Shown: positions 44,599-53,425, counted from the stretch's first letter. The stretch: 64,000 nt of DNA from Enterococcus_C asini_A (GCF_031928785.1 NZ_JARQAL010000002.1); one strand, 5' to 3'. Notes: generated by a model not told the origin, from the letters alone. Numbers and translations are program-made.

Positions 44599-45168
44599 AT
44601 GGCAAGAAAGAAGACAATAACAAGAGAGCAAATTTTGGATGCGGCTTACACCGTCGTTTCCACTGAAGGCTTTTCCCGGTTTACTGCCCGGAATATTGCT
44701 GCGAAGATGAACTGCTCCACCCAACCGATTTATTTGGAATTTCAGAACATGGAAGATTTAAAAATGGCTTTGATAAAAAAAGTTCATGACCATTTAGCAA
44801 CGGATGTATTTCCCGTGGAACACACTGGAAACAAAGTGTATGACCTGGTTTTAAATTACGTGGGCTTTGCCACTAAAGAACGTCGCCTGTATCGTGCAAT
44901 GTATTTGGAAGAGTATGGCGGTGGCCAAGAAATGCAGGAGTTTTCTTATAACTACTACAAAAACTTGGTAAAAGCAGAACCTCGTTTCAAAGACTTAACC
45001 GACAAACAAATTGATTCACTGCACATGGGGACTTGGATTGTAGCCACAGGGATTGCAGCCTTGATGTCTTCAGGAATCATCCAACCTACAGAAGAAGAAA
45101 TCATTCGCTTGGTGGAAGAAAGCATGGAAAGTATTTTGTCCATGGAAGAACCAATTAAGCTTTCCTAA
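44599..45168 (+). CDS. TetR-family transcriptional regulator
   Basis: A 189-residue regulator with an N-terminal TetR helix-turn-helix (about 8-55: ITREQILDAAYTVVSTEGFSRFTARNIAAKMNCSTQPIYLEF), in which CSTQPIY replaces the usual turn-helix motif. The C-terminal ligand domain resembles a WHG-type or TetR_C domain (YLEEYGGGQEMQEF), but I cannot place it. The ATG follows a GGGAGAACG site. No obvious target lies beside it: pepS is divergent and map has its own promoter. A terminator follows. Confidence 0.82.
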   Translation: MARKKTITREQILDAAYTVVSTEGFSRFTARNIAAKMNCSTQPIYLEFQNMEDLKMALIKKVHDHLATDVFPVEHTGNKVYDLVLNYVGFATKERRLYRAMYLEEYGGGQEMQEFSYNYYKNLVKAEPRFKDLTDKQIDSLHMGTWIVATGIAALMSSGIIQPTEEEIIRLVEESMESILSMEEPIKLS

Positions 45169-45181
45169 GCAAAAAGCAAAC

Positions 45182-45211
45182 AACCGGCAGTCACCAGACT
45201 GTCGGTTTTTA
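45182..45211 (+). terminator. Terminator after the TetR-family gene
   Basis: AACCGGCAGTC (45182-45192) pairs with GACTGTCGGTT (45197-45207) around an ACCA loop, with a G-U pair, followed by TTTT. Confidence 0.88.
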
Positions 45212-45411
45212 CTTGCGATACAAAGCTAGTTGGGTTATGAACTTATGCTCATTCGCAAAATGGGGAAATTTTAGCATCTTTTACTTGAGAGAAAGATGAC
45301 AAGCTTTGATGTTCTAGCTTAGCCTTTACTAGCATAATCGAACAAGTTGTCTTTTATTTTATCCTGCTGCTTAAAAAAAAACTTCTTTTCTTAAGGAGTA
45401 AAAGAGGGAGA

Positions 45412-45441
45412 TTGGCGTAAATCTCTGGCCTATGATAGAAT
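45412..45441 (+). promoter_or_regulatory. Promoter of map
   Basis: -35 TTGGCG (45412-45417), an 18-base spacer and extended -10 TGA-TAGAAT (-10 at 45436-45441). Confidence 0.65.
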
Positions 45442-45475
45442 AAGAACGATTTTATAAGAGGAGAATGAGGTAAAT

Positions 45476-46240
45476 ATGATAACATTGAAATCACCAAGAG
45501 AAATTGAAACTATGCGGGAATCCGGCGCACTTTTAGCCGATGTACATATCCATTTACGAGATTTTATCAAACCTGGTATCACCAGTTGGGATATTGAAGT
45601 TTTTGTTCGCAACTATATTGAAAGCCACGGGGGCATTGCCGCTCAAATTGGCTTTGAAGGCTATGAATACGCAACTTGTATCAGCATAAACGATGAAATT
45701 TGTCACGGTTTTCCTCGGAAAAAAGCCTTGAAGAGTGGCGATTTAGTTAAAGTCGACATGTGTATTGATCTTCATGGGGGGATTTCTGATTCTTGTTGGG
45801 CTTATGTAGTAGGAGAAAGCACACCGGAAATTGACAATTTGATGGCAGTGACCAAAAAGGCTTTGTACTTAGGAATTGAACAAGCTCAAGTAGGCAAGCG
45901 GATTGGGGACATTGGCCATGCGATTCAAACTTATGTCGAAGGTGAAAATCTTGCGGTTGTTCGGGACTTTATCGGCCATGGAGTAGGGCCTACGATTCAC
46001 GAAGAACCTGCTGTGCCTCATTATGGGGAAGCAGGCAAAGGTTTGCGTTTAAAAGAAGGAATGGTCATCACCATTGAACCCATGGTAAACACTGGGACTT
46101 GGAAGATGAAATTAGATCCTAATGGTTGGACTGCTTATACCTTAGATGGTGGTTTGAGCTGTCAGTATGAACACACGATTGCGATTACGAAAGAAGGGCC
46201 AGTTCTCTTGACTTCTCAAGGGGTAGAAGGCACGTATTAA
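45476..46240 (+). CDS. map: Methionine aminopeptidase, type I
   Basis: Removes the initiator methionine from nascent proteins. Pita-bread fold with metal ligands visible in KVDMCIDLHGGISDSC, GHGVGPTIHEEPAVPHYG, ITIEPMV and CQYEHTIAITKEG. The 254-residue length is normal, and there is no N-terminal zinc finger. AGAGGAG precedes the ATG. A YihY-family gene and a TagO/WecA-type gene follow on the same strand, so all three may be cotranscribed. Confidence 0.95.
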   Translation: MITLKSPREIETMRESGALLADVHIHLRDFIKPGITSWDIEVFVRNYIESHGGIAAQIGFEGYEYATCISINDEICHGFPRKKALKSGDLVKVDMCIDLHGGISDSCWAYVVGESTPEIDNLMAVTKKALYLGIEQAQVGKRIGDIGHAIQTYVEGENLAVVRDFIGHGVGPTIHEEPAVPHYGEAGKGLRLKEGMVITIEPMVNTGTWKMKLDPNGWTAYTLDGGLSCQYEHTIAITKEGPVLLTSQGVEGTY

Positions 46241-46254
46241 AAAGGGGAATGTCC

Positions 46255-47190
46255 ATGAATTGGCTGCGGAAAATTCGTCAAAATGAAGAGCTTAAAACGC
46301 TGCTCACAATTAGCAAACAGCGCTTTTCTGACGCAGAGCTAGGCAATAGCAGTGTGGTAGTTGCTTATTATTTATTGCTCTCCTTATTTCCTTTGTTAAT
46401 TGCAGTGGGCAATCTCCTACCTTTTTTTCAGATTGATCCTAATAGCATCTTGCCTTATTTAAAAAATGTCATGCCGGGAGAGATTTATACTTTTTTGGGA
46501 CCAGCCATTCACAGTTTGTTGACCCAAGGTTCTGGAGGCCTATTGTCTATTTCGGCATTGGCAGCAGTTTGGTCAGCGAGTAAAAGTATCAATGCCCTAC
46601 AAGGTGCTATGAACAAAGCCTATGGTGTGGATAATCGGGACAATTTTATTGTGGTGCGTATTGTTTCGGTGCTGATTTTACTTTTGTTATTAGCTGGTGG
46701 CCTAAGTGCTACATTGGTCCTTGGGGTGGGCAAGGCGGTTTTAGATGCGCTACAGCCGATTTTCGGCTTTTCCGGGGATATTATCAATACGTTTCAAACC
46801 TTTAAATGGCCAGCCACAATTTTGGCTTTATTGCTGATTATGACGGTTATTTATTGGTTAGTCCCCAATGCCCAGGTGCGTTTTGTTTCGGCTTTTCCTG
46901 GCGCTGTGGTTGCCACTTTAGGCTGGTTATTATTGGGTCAGTTATTTGGCTTATACACTCGTTTTTTTGCCGCCAAAGTCAGCGGGTATCAAATTATCGG
47001 AAGTTTTATTGTCTTGATGATCTGGTTGAATTTAGCTGCTGGAATCACGTTGTTTGGTGGCATTATTAATGCGATTATTGCCACTTATCGTTCCGGGGGA
47101 AATGTGGAAAAGCGTCATGGCCCTATTACGCGAATAACGAGTAAGCTGAGAACTCGGATTAAGCAAAAAGTCTCTTCAAAAGAAGACTAG
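46255..47190 (+). CDS. YihY/BrkB family membrane protein
   Basis: A 311-residue integral membrane protein with about six hydrophobic helices and a basic cytoplasmic C-terminus. It matches the YihY/virulence factor BrkB family (VVAYYLLLSLFPLLIAVGNLLPFF near the N-terminus; IIGSFIVLMIWLNLAAGITLFGGIINA near the C-terminus). The function is not established; it is not the ribonuclease BN it was once named after. The ATG at 46255 follows AAAGGGG at good spacing; ATG 46249 is too close. Confidence 0.9.
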   Translation: MNWLRKIRQNEELKTLLTISKQRFSDAELGNSSVVVAYYLLLSLFPLLIAVGNLLPFFQIDPNSILPYLKNVMPGEIYTFLGPAIHSLLTQGSGGLLSISALAAVWSASKSINALQGAMNKAYGVDNRDNFIVVRIVSVLILLLLLAGGLSATLVLGVGKAVLDALQPIFGFSGDIINTFQTFKWPATILALLLIMTVIYWLVPNAQVRFVSAFPGAVVATLGWLLLGQLFGLYTRFFAAKVSGYQIIGSFIVLMIWLNLAAGITLFGGIINAIIATYRSGGNVEKRHGPITRITSKLRTRIKQKVSSKED

Positions 47191-47200
47191 AAAGTGAGAC

Positions 47201-48529
47201 ATGCTTGTGCCTTATTTTGCCTATACCTTTATTTTGCAATTTTTTATCACCTTAATTGCCGCTTTGATTTTGACACCGATTGTCAGATTCATCGCCTTTC
47301 GCATTGGGGCAGTAGACATGCCCAATGCCCGACGCATCAATAAGAAACCCATGCCTTCTGCTGGCGGTTTGGCCATTTTTTTGGCTTTTTCTCTGTCGGT
47401 TTTGTTTGGCTTTCAAGAAATTGAGCTTTTTAAAGTCACATGGCCCATTGTTCTCGGTGGCGCCATCGTCGTGATTACCGGTCTATTGGATGATATATTT
47501 GAGTTGAAGCCTTGGCAAAAACTTGTGGGAATTACATTGGCTGCTTTAGAAGCTTATTTTGTAGCGGGAATTGAGATGGATAGCATCAGTTTTCCTTTCT
47601 TTGGTTGGAAATGGGAGTTGGGCTGGCTCAGTTTACCGGTGACGATTATTTGGATTTTGGCTTTGACCAATGCGGTGAATTTGATTGATGGCTTGGACGG
47701 GTTAGCTGCCGGGGTGTCAATCATTGGTTTAATTACATTAGGGATTATTTCTTTCTTCTTTTTACTACCCAATGACAGTCTTTATACCACCATTATTATT
47801 TTCACATTGGTGGCAGCCATTGGTGGTTTTATTCCGTACAATTTCTTTCCCGCCTCGATTTATCTCGGGGATACTGGGGCATTGTTTTTAGGTTATATGA
47901 TTTCGATTGTTTCGATGACGGGCTTGAAAAATGCTACTTTTATTTCGATTTTGACGCCCATGTTGATTTTAGGTGTACCCATTACGGATACGGTCTATGC
48001 GATGATTCGCCGGAAATTTAATAAGCAAAAAATTTCTTCTGCGGATAAAATGCACTTACATCATCGCTTGATTTCCATCGGCTTTACCCATCGAGGTGCG
48101 GTACTGACGATTTACGCCTTGGCCTTAGTTTTTTCTTTTATCGCCTTGTTGATGAATTACGCTAGCACCACAGCTATGATTCTTTTGATTATTGCTACCA
48201 TGATTGGCTTAGAGTTATTTATTGAAGTCATCGGGCTGGTAGGAGAAAACCGGCAACCTTTGATTAAACTGTTGAAATTTATTGGCAATCGTCAATATCG
48301 TAATGAAGTATTGCATCGAGAAGAACCTCCTGAGAGCTGTGAGGAACCAGCGCAATCAGAAGAATTAGGCAATACGAAAGAATTCAAAACAGATGAATTG
48401 GTCAAACGCCTGAGAAAATTAGGTATGGTAGAACCAGATGACTCAGAGCCTAAAGCTCCGGAATTAAAAGAACCAACAGAAGGGGAAGAAAAAACCTACG
48501 CTACCCGTTCTAAGCGTCATAAAAAATAA
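47201..48529 (+). CDS. TagO/WecA-type sugar-phosphate undecaprenyl transferase
   Basis: A polytopic enzyme of the MraY/WecA family, expected to transfer GlcNAc-1-phosphate to undecaprenyl phosphate and so start a wall polysaccharide or teichoic acid. About eleven membrane segments and the motifs PMPSAGGLAIF, GLLDDIFELKPWQK, NLIDGLDGLAAG, GDTGALFLGY and HLHHRLISIGFTHRGAV are visible. A charged cytoplasmic tail (about 370-442) is rich in Glu and Lys. It lies 11 bases after the YihY gene. The ribosome site AAAGTGAG is modest. Confidence 0.9.
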   Translation: MLVPYFAYTFILQFFITLIAALILTPIVRFIAFRIGAVDMPNARRINKKPMPSAGGLAIFLAFSLSVLFGFQEIELFKVTWPIVLGGAIVVITGLLDDIFELKPWQKLVGITLAALEAYFVAGIEMDSISFPFFGWKWELGWLSLPVTIIWILALTNAVNLIDGLDGLAAGVSIIGLITLGIISFFFLLPNDSLYTTIIIFTLVAAIGGFIPYNFFPASIYLGDTGALFLGYMISIVSMTGLKNATFISILTPMLILGVPITDTVYAMIRRKFNKQKISSADKMHLHHRLISIGFTHRGAVLTIYALALVFSFIALLMNYASTTAMILLIIATMIGLELFIEVIGLVGENRQPLIKLLKFIGNRQYRNEVLHREEPPESCEEPAQSEELGNTKEFKTDELVKRLRKLGMVEPDDSEPKAPELKEPTEGEEKTYATRSKRHKK

Positions 48530-48531
48530 TT

Positions 48532-48580
48532 AAAAGCTGATCGTCTTCTTAGTTTAGAAAAGATGATTGGCTTTTCTTTG
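48532..48580 (+). terminator. Terminator after the TagO-type gene
   Basis: A stem between AAAAGC...TCTT (48532-48546) and AAGA...GCTTTT (48560-48575) with mismatched or wobble pairs, then CTTTG. Confidence 0.6.
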
Positions 48581-48682
48581 CTTTATCTCCTTTTTACGAT
48601 TGAGTTTATAAGATGGACGGAACGATTACCACTTCACAGGTTACTTGGTTTTTCAAGAATGCTCCCTTTTCTTTAAGAGAAG

Positions 48683-48691
48683 TGATACAAT
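48683..48691 (+). promoter_or_regulatory. Extended -10 promoter of the ABC transporter pair
   Basis: TGA-TACAAT lies 33 bases before the ATG; the -35 region is poor. The leader is too short for a known riboswitch. Confidence 0.6.
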
Positions 48692-48723
48692 AGCAACTGA
48701 TTTCCTTGTGAGGAGGTAAACTT

Positions 48724-49473
48724 ATGTCAAACGGAGCATTGCAAATTTCTCAGTTGTGTTATCAAAATGCAACGAAGGAAATTTTAACCGATATCAACTT
48801 AACCCTAGCGCCTAATCAAATCTATAGCGTAATCGGTCCTTCCGGGGCGGGTAAGACCACGTTGATAAAAATTTTAGCTGGTTTATTAACACCCACTTCG
48901 GGACAGCTGACTTTAGGAGAAAAGAGCTATCACCCAAAGGAACATCCCATTGCTTTAGTACCTCAAGATTATGGCCTTTTGCCTTGGCAAAAAGCGTATA
49001 CCGCTGTTAAAGAAGCCATGAAAATCAGCAAAGGGCACTTAGAAAAAACAGATCTAGCGGAAATTGATCAGCTTTTTTGTGATATGGATTTAGTGGCAGA
49101 AAAAAATCGTTATCCCCGCCAGCTTTCCGGTGGTCAAAAACAGCGAGTGGCCATTGCCCGGGCTTTTGCTTGTGAAAGTGAACTGCTTTTGATGGATGAA
49201 CCTTTTTCAGCATTAGATGCGCTTAGTCGGGTGAAAGCACAAGAGTTGTTTATCACCAATTGGTTAAAACATCCTACCACCACGGTTTTGATTACCCATG
49301 ATGTAACGGAGGCGTTGTTAATTGGCCACCAAGTAATTTTAATGGGGAAAGATCCTGGAGTAGTTAAAGAAGTGAGTCTGTCTCCTGTGCAAGACAAAAA
49401 ACAGTTGGCGAAAGCTTTAGATAGCGGTCTTTTAGAAGAAAGCGCCCGCTACTTGAGGAGGAAGCTGGCATGA
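48724..49473 (+). CDS. ABC transporter ATPase, nitrate/sulfonate/taurine type
   Basis: A 249-residue cytoplasmic ATPase. Walker A is GPSGAGKTTLIK (about 39), the Q-loop is LVPQDYGLLPWQ, the signature is LSGGQKQRVAIARAFA and Walker B is LLMDEPFSALDALSR. The sequence is of the SsuB/TauB/ThiZ subgroup, which serves importers of small organic anions or thiamine precursors; the substrate cannot be read from it. GAGGAGG precedes the ATG. It overlaps the permease gene by four bases. Confidence 0.88.
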   Translation: MSNGALQISQLCYQNATKEILTDINLTLAPNQIYSVIGPSGAGKTTLIKILAGLLTPTSGQLTLGEKSYHPKEHPIALVPQDYGLLPWQKAYTAVKEAMKISKGHLEKTDLAEIDQLFCDMDLVAEKNRYPRQLSGGQKQRVAIARAFACESELLLMDEPFSALDALSRVKAQELFITNWLKHPTTTVLITHDVTEALLIGHQVILMGKDPGVVKEVSLSPVQDKKQLAKALDSGLLEESARYLRRKLA

Positions 49474-50213
49474 AGAAAAAAATGTTGTTTTTTACAATCG
49501 CTGGATTATTTTTACTTTTATTATGGCAAATTTCGAGTTTACTTGTTGCCAAAACCTTATTGCCTAGCCCGATTACCGTAATACTAGCCTTACCAGATTT
49601 AGTTGCTCGCAATTTAGGGGTTCATTTACAAGCTAGTCTTTGGCGCATTGGGGTTGGCATGGTTTTGTCGATTTTATTAGGCTTTGTTTTAGGCTTATTG
49701 ATTGCTAGCCTACCAAAATGGAAAAGTTTTTTTGATCCTATTGTTTATTTGACTTATCCCATCCCTAAAATGGCTCTCTTGCCCATTGTGATGCTTTTAG
49801 GCGGGCTGGGGGATGGATCCAAAATCTTGATGATTATTTTAATTGTCACCCCTCAAGTTTTAGTGGCAGTACGGGATGCCATTGAAGAGATTCCTAAGCA
49901 TTACTACGATGTTTACCGCGTAATTGGGGCTAGTGCCAGTCTGCGTTTTACTAAGATTACATTGCCGGCTTGTTTACCAGCCATTTTTAGTACTTCCCGA
50001 GTTTCTCTTGGTACCGCCATTTCCATTTTATTTTTTACAGAAAATTATGGTACTGAGTTTGGCATGGGGTACTTTATTATGGATGCATGGTTGCGTATGG
50101 ATTACCCGGCAATGTATGGAGGAATCTTAATCTTAAGCTTACTAGGGCTGATCCTTTTTGTAGCTTTGGATCTTTTGGCAACGAAAATTATGCCATGGCG
50201 TCAAACAGACTAA
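49470..50213 (+). CDS. ABC transporter permease, nitrate/sulfonate/taurine type
   Basis: A 247-residue permease with about six transmembrane helices. The EAA-type loop that contacts the ATPase is YRVIGASASLRFTKITLPACLPAIFSTSRVSLG, matching the SsuC/TauC group. Its ATG overlaps the ATPase stop (ATGA), so the two are coupled. No solute-binding protein gene is next to the pair, so it must use an unlinked one or act without. A terminator follows immediately. Confidence 0.88.
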   Translation: MKKKMLFFTIAGLFLLLLWQISSLLVAKTLLPSPITVILALPDLVARNLGVHLQASLWRIGVGMVLSILLGFVLGLLIASLPKWKSFFDPIVYLTYPIPKMALLPIVMLLGGLGDGSKILMIILIVTPQVLVAVRDAIEEIPKHYYDVYRVIGASASLRFTKITLPACLPAIFSTSRVSLGTAISILFFTENYGTEFGMGYFIMDAWLRMDYPAMYGGILILSLLGLILFVALDLLATKIMPWRQTD

Positions 50214-50220
50214 ATTAAGA

Positions 50221-50264
50221 AATAAAAAGAAAATCGGTGGCCTGCTGATTTTCTTTTTATTTTA
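50221..50264 (+). terminator. Terminator after the ABC permease gene
   Basis: AATAAAAAGAAAATC (50221-50235) is perfectly complementary to GATTTTCTTTTTATT (50247-50261), with an 11-base loop and a TTT tail. Confidence 0.85.
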
Positions 50265-50265
50265 G

Positions 50266-50319
50266 TTGACATATGAACGGATACTCATGTATCATACAAA
50301 TGAAGAGTAATTCATGTAT
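50266..50319 (+). promoter_or_regulatory. Promoter with two ArsR/CadC-type operators for the metal ATPase
   Basis: -35 TTGACA (50266-50271), an 18-base spacer and -10 TATCAT (50290-50295). Two copies of TGAA-N6-TTCA are present: TGAACGGATACTCA (50274-50287, one mismatch, in the spacer) and TGAAGAGTAATTCA (50301-50314, perfect, downstream of the -10). TGTAT-C-ATACA (50288-50298) is an additional perfect palindrome over the -10. This layout fits repression released by metal. Confidence 0.75.
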
Positions 50320-50342
50320 TCAGTTTCAAAGGAGGGACGATC

Positions 50343-52496
50343 ATGGAAAAAAATTATTATTTAAAAGGACTAGATTGTGCTAACTGTGCAGCCAAGATTG
50401 AAAGAGGCGTCAGCAAACTTAAAGGCGTAGAAGCGGCCAATGTTGATTTTATGAATCAAAAACTATCTGTTACTTGTAAAGAGGAAAATATCAATCAAGT
50501 GGAACAAGCCACCATTGCTAAAGTTGTTCAGCTGGAACCAGATGTAGAGGTTTTGCCGTTTGCGGCTGTCAAAACTCATGGTCATGAAAAACACGAGGGG
50601 TGCCAGGATTGCCATAACCACGAATCACAAAATGCAGAGTCACAAAAGAAACCCCAACCTTTGTCATTTGTAAAAGACAATTGGAACTTATTGCGGATTT
50701 TACTAACTGCACTAGCGCTGATTGCTTTATTAATCTGGCGACCTACAGGTGTTACTGCTGCCATCTGCTATATTATGGTCTATCTGGTAATCGGTGGGGA
50801 TATTGTCAAACAAGCACTGGCTAATTTATTTCAAGGAGAACTTTTTGACGAGAATTTTTTGATGATGGTAGCTACAGTAGGAGCCCTTGCCATCGGAGAG
50901 TATCCAGAAGCCGTAGCGGTGATGTTCTTATATCAAATTGGGGAATTTCTTCAAGATTACGCAGTGGATCGTTCCCGGAAAAATATTAAAGAACTGATGG
51001 ATGTACGGCCGGACATTGCTCGGGTTTTAATTGAAGGCAAAGAAGAAATTGTCGCTCCAGAACAAGTGGCGGTAGGAAGTACTTTACTAGTCAATCCTGG
51101 AGAAAAAGTACCTTTAGATGGGATTTTAAAAGACGGCCATAGCAGTTTGGATACTTCTGCTTTAACCGGCGAGTCTTTGCCAAAAGAAGTCACTGTGGGA
51201 GATGAAGTCTTAAGCGGTACCATTAACCAAGAAGGGCGCCTAGTAATCGAAACAACGCGAAACTATGGAGAATCCACTGTCTCTAAAATTTTAGAATTGG
51301 TGGAAAATGCCAGCAGCCAAAAAGCACCTGCAGAAAAATTTATCACGAAGTTTGCTCGCTATTACACACCGGTTGTGGTGCTTTTAGCGGTGCTACTCGT
51401 GGCGATTCCTACGCTGTTTTTCGGTGGCAATTTTCAAGAATGGCTCTACCGTGGGCTAACTTTCTTAGTGATTTCTTGTCCTTGTGCACTGGTGATTTCG
51501 GTACCATTGAGCTTTTTTGCTGGTATCGGCGGGGCTAGTAAAGCAGGGGTCTTGATTAAAGGCTCGAACCATTTGGAAACACTGGCCAAAGTGGACACAG
51601 TGGTCTTTGATAAAACCGGTACATTAACAGAAGGGAAGTTTGGCGTAGATGAAGTTTCTGGACCTTTAGGCAAAGAAAAAATTCTTGCTATTAGCGCTTC
51701 CTTGGAACAATATTCTAGCCATCCCATTGCGCAATCGGTATTAAACGCTTATGGAGAGAAGCCACTAGCTGTGGTGACAGAGGTCAAGGAAGTGGCTGGA
51801 CATGGCATTACTGGTGTGATTGAAAGTCAAAAAGCGGCGATTGGCAATCAAAAACTACTGCAGTCTTTGAACATTGCACTCCCTGAAACAAAAGCTGTGG
51901 GAACGGTCTTGTATTTGGCTGTGGCAGGAGAATATGCCGGACAATTAGTGATTAATGATCAAATCAAAGCAGATGCCAAAGAAACCATTCGCAAACTGGG
52001 ACAAAATGGAGTGAAGACCACCGTTATGTTGACCGGGGACAATGCTACGGTGGCCCAAGCAGTTGCCCAAAAACTAGGCCTAAGCCGTTTCTTTGCGGGA
52101 TTACTGCCAGAAGACAAGGTACACCATGTGGAAGAATTAACCAAAGAAGCCAAGGGAAAAGTAGCTTTTGTCGGGGATGGAATCAATGATGCGCCGGTAC
52201 TAGTAACTGCTGATGTGGGGGTAGCCATGGGGGGCTTAGGCAGTGATGCCGCCATTGAAGCTGCTGATGTGGTAATTATGAATGACCAGCCTGTAAAACT
52301 AGTTCAAGCTATGAAAATTTCTCGGAAAACGTTGAAGATTGTCAAACAAAATATTATCTTTGCCCTAGCCGTGAAAAGCTTCGTGATGATACTAGGAACC
52401 TTTGGCATTGCTTCTATGGCTTTGGCGGTTTTTGCCGATGTGGGGGTGACCTTACTCGCTGTTTTAAATGCTTTACGGTGTTTGCGGGTAAAATAA
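50343..52496 (+). CDS. Heavy-metal exporting P1B-type ATPase (Cd/Zn type)
   Basis: A 717-residue membrane pump. The N-terminal HMA domain has GLDCANC (Cys12, Cys15). A His/Cys-rich stretch (about 80-100, HGHEKHEGCQDCHNH) follows. The membrane CPC motif (SCPCALVIS), DKTGTLTEG, SSHPIAQS and GDGINDAP are intact. CPC with this architecture is typical of CadA/ZntA pumps for Zn2+, Cd2+ and Pb2+ rather than copper pumps, but the metal is not proven. AAAGGAGGG precedes the ATG. Two ArsR-type operators lie over the promoter; no ArsR/CadC gene is adjacent. Confidence 0.93.
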   Translation: MEKNYYLKGLDCANCAAKIERGVSKLKGVEAANVDFMNQKLSVTCKEENINQVEQATIAKVVQLEPDVEVLPFAAVKTHGHEKHEGCQDCHNHESQNAESQKKPQPLSFVKDNWNLLRILLTALALIALLIWRPTGVTAAICYIMVYLVIGGDIVKQALANLFQGELFDENFLMMVATVGALAIGEYPEAVAVMFLYQIGEFLQDYAVDRSRKNIKELMDVRPDIARVLIEGKEEIVAPEQVAVGSTLLVNPGEKVPLDGILKDGHSSLDTSALTGESLPKEVTVGDEVLSGTINQEGRLVIETTRNYGESTVSKILELVENASSQKAPAEKFITKFARYYTPVVVLLAVLLVAIPTLFFGGNFQEWLYRGLTFLVISCPCALVISVPLSFFAGIGGASKAGVLIKGSNHLETLAKVDTVVFDKTGTLTEGKFGVDEVSGPLGKEKILAISASLEQYSSHPIAQSVLNAYGEKPLAVVTEVKEVAGHGITGVIESQKAAIGNQKLLQSLNIALPETKAVGTVLYLAVAGEYAGQLVINDQIKADAKETIRKLGQNGVKTTVMLTGDNATVAQAVAQKLGLSRFFAGLLPEDKVHHVEELTKEAKGKVAFVGDGINDAPVLVTADVGVAMGGLGSDAAIEAADVVIMNDQPVKLVQAMKISRKTLKIVKQNIIFALAVKSFVMILGTFGIASMALAVFADVGVTLLAVLNALRCLRVK

Positions 52497-52520
52497 AAAA
52501 GTAGGGGAAACTTGCTTATT

Positions 52521-52560
52521 AAAAAAAATTCTCGGAGCATAAACTCCGAGAATTTTTTTA
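52521..52560. terminator. Bidirectional terminator between the metal ATPase and the 51-residue ORF
   Basis: AAAAAAAATTCTCGGAG (52521-52537) pairs with CTCCGAGAATTTTTTT (52544-52559) around CATAAA. Both strands end in T runs. The stop of the convergent small ORF lies in the right arm. Confidence 0.93.
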
Positions 52561-52713
52561 ATGATTTTTTGATCGCCATTTAATATTGTGTTTTGTGGGG
52601 CGTAGTTTTTTTACGGCTACTCCTTTTTTGTCTAGGTTAACTGCATATTGGCTTTCTTTCATCCGATCCCGCAGGCCTTCTGCAGTTTCCCGAATCACTT
52701 CTGTCAATTTCAT
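52558..52713 (-). CDS. 51-residue basic protein of unknown function
   Basis: A small ORF, MKLTEVIRETAEGLRDRM..., ending WRSKNH. It is preceded by a very strong ribosome site, AAAAGGAGG, eight bases before the ATG, and closed by a strong terminator that overlaps its stop. It is rich in Lys and Arg, has an amphipathic N-terminal helix (1-20) and a basic C-terminal half (VAVKKLRPTKHNIKWR), and lacks Cys. I do not recognise the family. It lies just downstream of the TetR-family gene on the same strand. Confidence 0.65.
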   Translation of the reverse strand: MKLTEVIRETAEGLRDRMKESQYAVNLDKKGVAVKKLRPTKHNIKWRSKNH

Positions 52714-52777
52714 TTCCCTGACCTCCTTTTCTTTCATCCTATCTCACTGCCGAAATTCAAGCAACTAAAATGCCGTC

Positions 52778-53383
52778 TTACGCTTCAATCTCAAGACCTA
52801 AAATGGTTAAATGACCATTGCCGATGAGTTTAATCACCAGTTTCGCTAGAGCGTTGGGGGTCATGGTGGAATCTGCGGTTAACCACCAATGAAGCGTCCC
52901 AATAAAAATCGAAGTCATGTACTCAATGATAAAATCCATGGGCACTTCAATTTCGTTTTCAGTAATTTTTAAACGATTAAAAATATGAGCGTATTCCGCA
53001 TCTAAAATATCCGCAATTTTCTTGCGTAACGTTTCCATGGCGGCTCCATCCATAATCGTCAAATAAAACTGACGGTTCTTTTGAATATTTTGGTAAATAT
53101 GAGTCAGCAACACTTCAATTTGTTTCACTTTCAGGCGGTTGCCTTGGACTAAATCCTTGGGTGAAAGGACGGAGGTAAAGGCCTCAATGGCAAAATCAAA
53201 AATGGTTTCGTATAAATCTTGTTTGTCTTTGTAATGGGCATAAAACGTGGCTCGGTTAATCATTGCACGTTCGGATATGTCTTGGACGGTGATTTGATCA
53301 TAGCCTTTTTCTTCCACTAATTGAATAAACGCTTCAATGATCATTTTATTCGTCCGGCGTACCCGGAGATCGGTTTTTTTCAT
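52778..53383 (-). CDS. TetR-family transcriptional regulator
   Basis: A 201-residue regulator with a TetR helix-turn-helix (about 12-58: IIEAFIQLVEEKGYDQITVQDISERAMINRATFYAHYKDKQDL). The C-terminal domain has the TetR_C_8/DhaS-like pattern (EYMTSIFIGTLHWWLTAD). It is divergent from the giant activase gene across a 166-base region that carries related half-sites near each start, so it probably controls that gene and itself. The ATG follows an AAGAGGAAA site. It resembles regulators typically found beside such activases, by inference. Confidence 0.87.
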   Translation of the reverse strand: MKKTDLRVRRTNKMIIEAFIQLVEEKGYDQITVQDISERAMINRATFYAHYKDKQDLYETIFDFAIEAFTSVLSPKDLVQGNRLKVKQIEVLLTHIYQNIQKNRQFYLTIMDGAAMETLRKKIADILDAEYAHIFNRLKITENEIEVPMDFIIEYMTSIFIGTLHWWLTADSTMTPNALAKLVIKLIGNGHLTILGLEIEA

Positions 53384-53425
53384 TTTTTTCCTCTTCTTTC
53401 CGACACAATCAGCTAAACTGTTGCT

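Larger units (their letters stand above)
45169..45475 (+). other. Intergenic stretch before map: terminator and promoter only
   Basis: It holds the TetR gene terminator (45182-45211) and the map promoter (45412-45441). The roughly 200 bases between are AT-rich, with no ORF, repeat or RNA motif that I can support. Confidence 0.6.
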
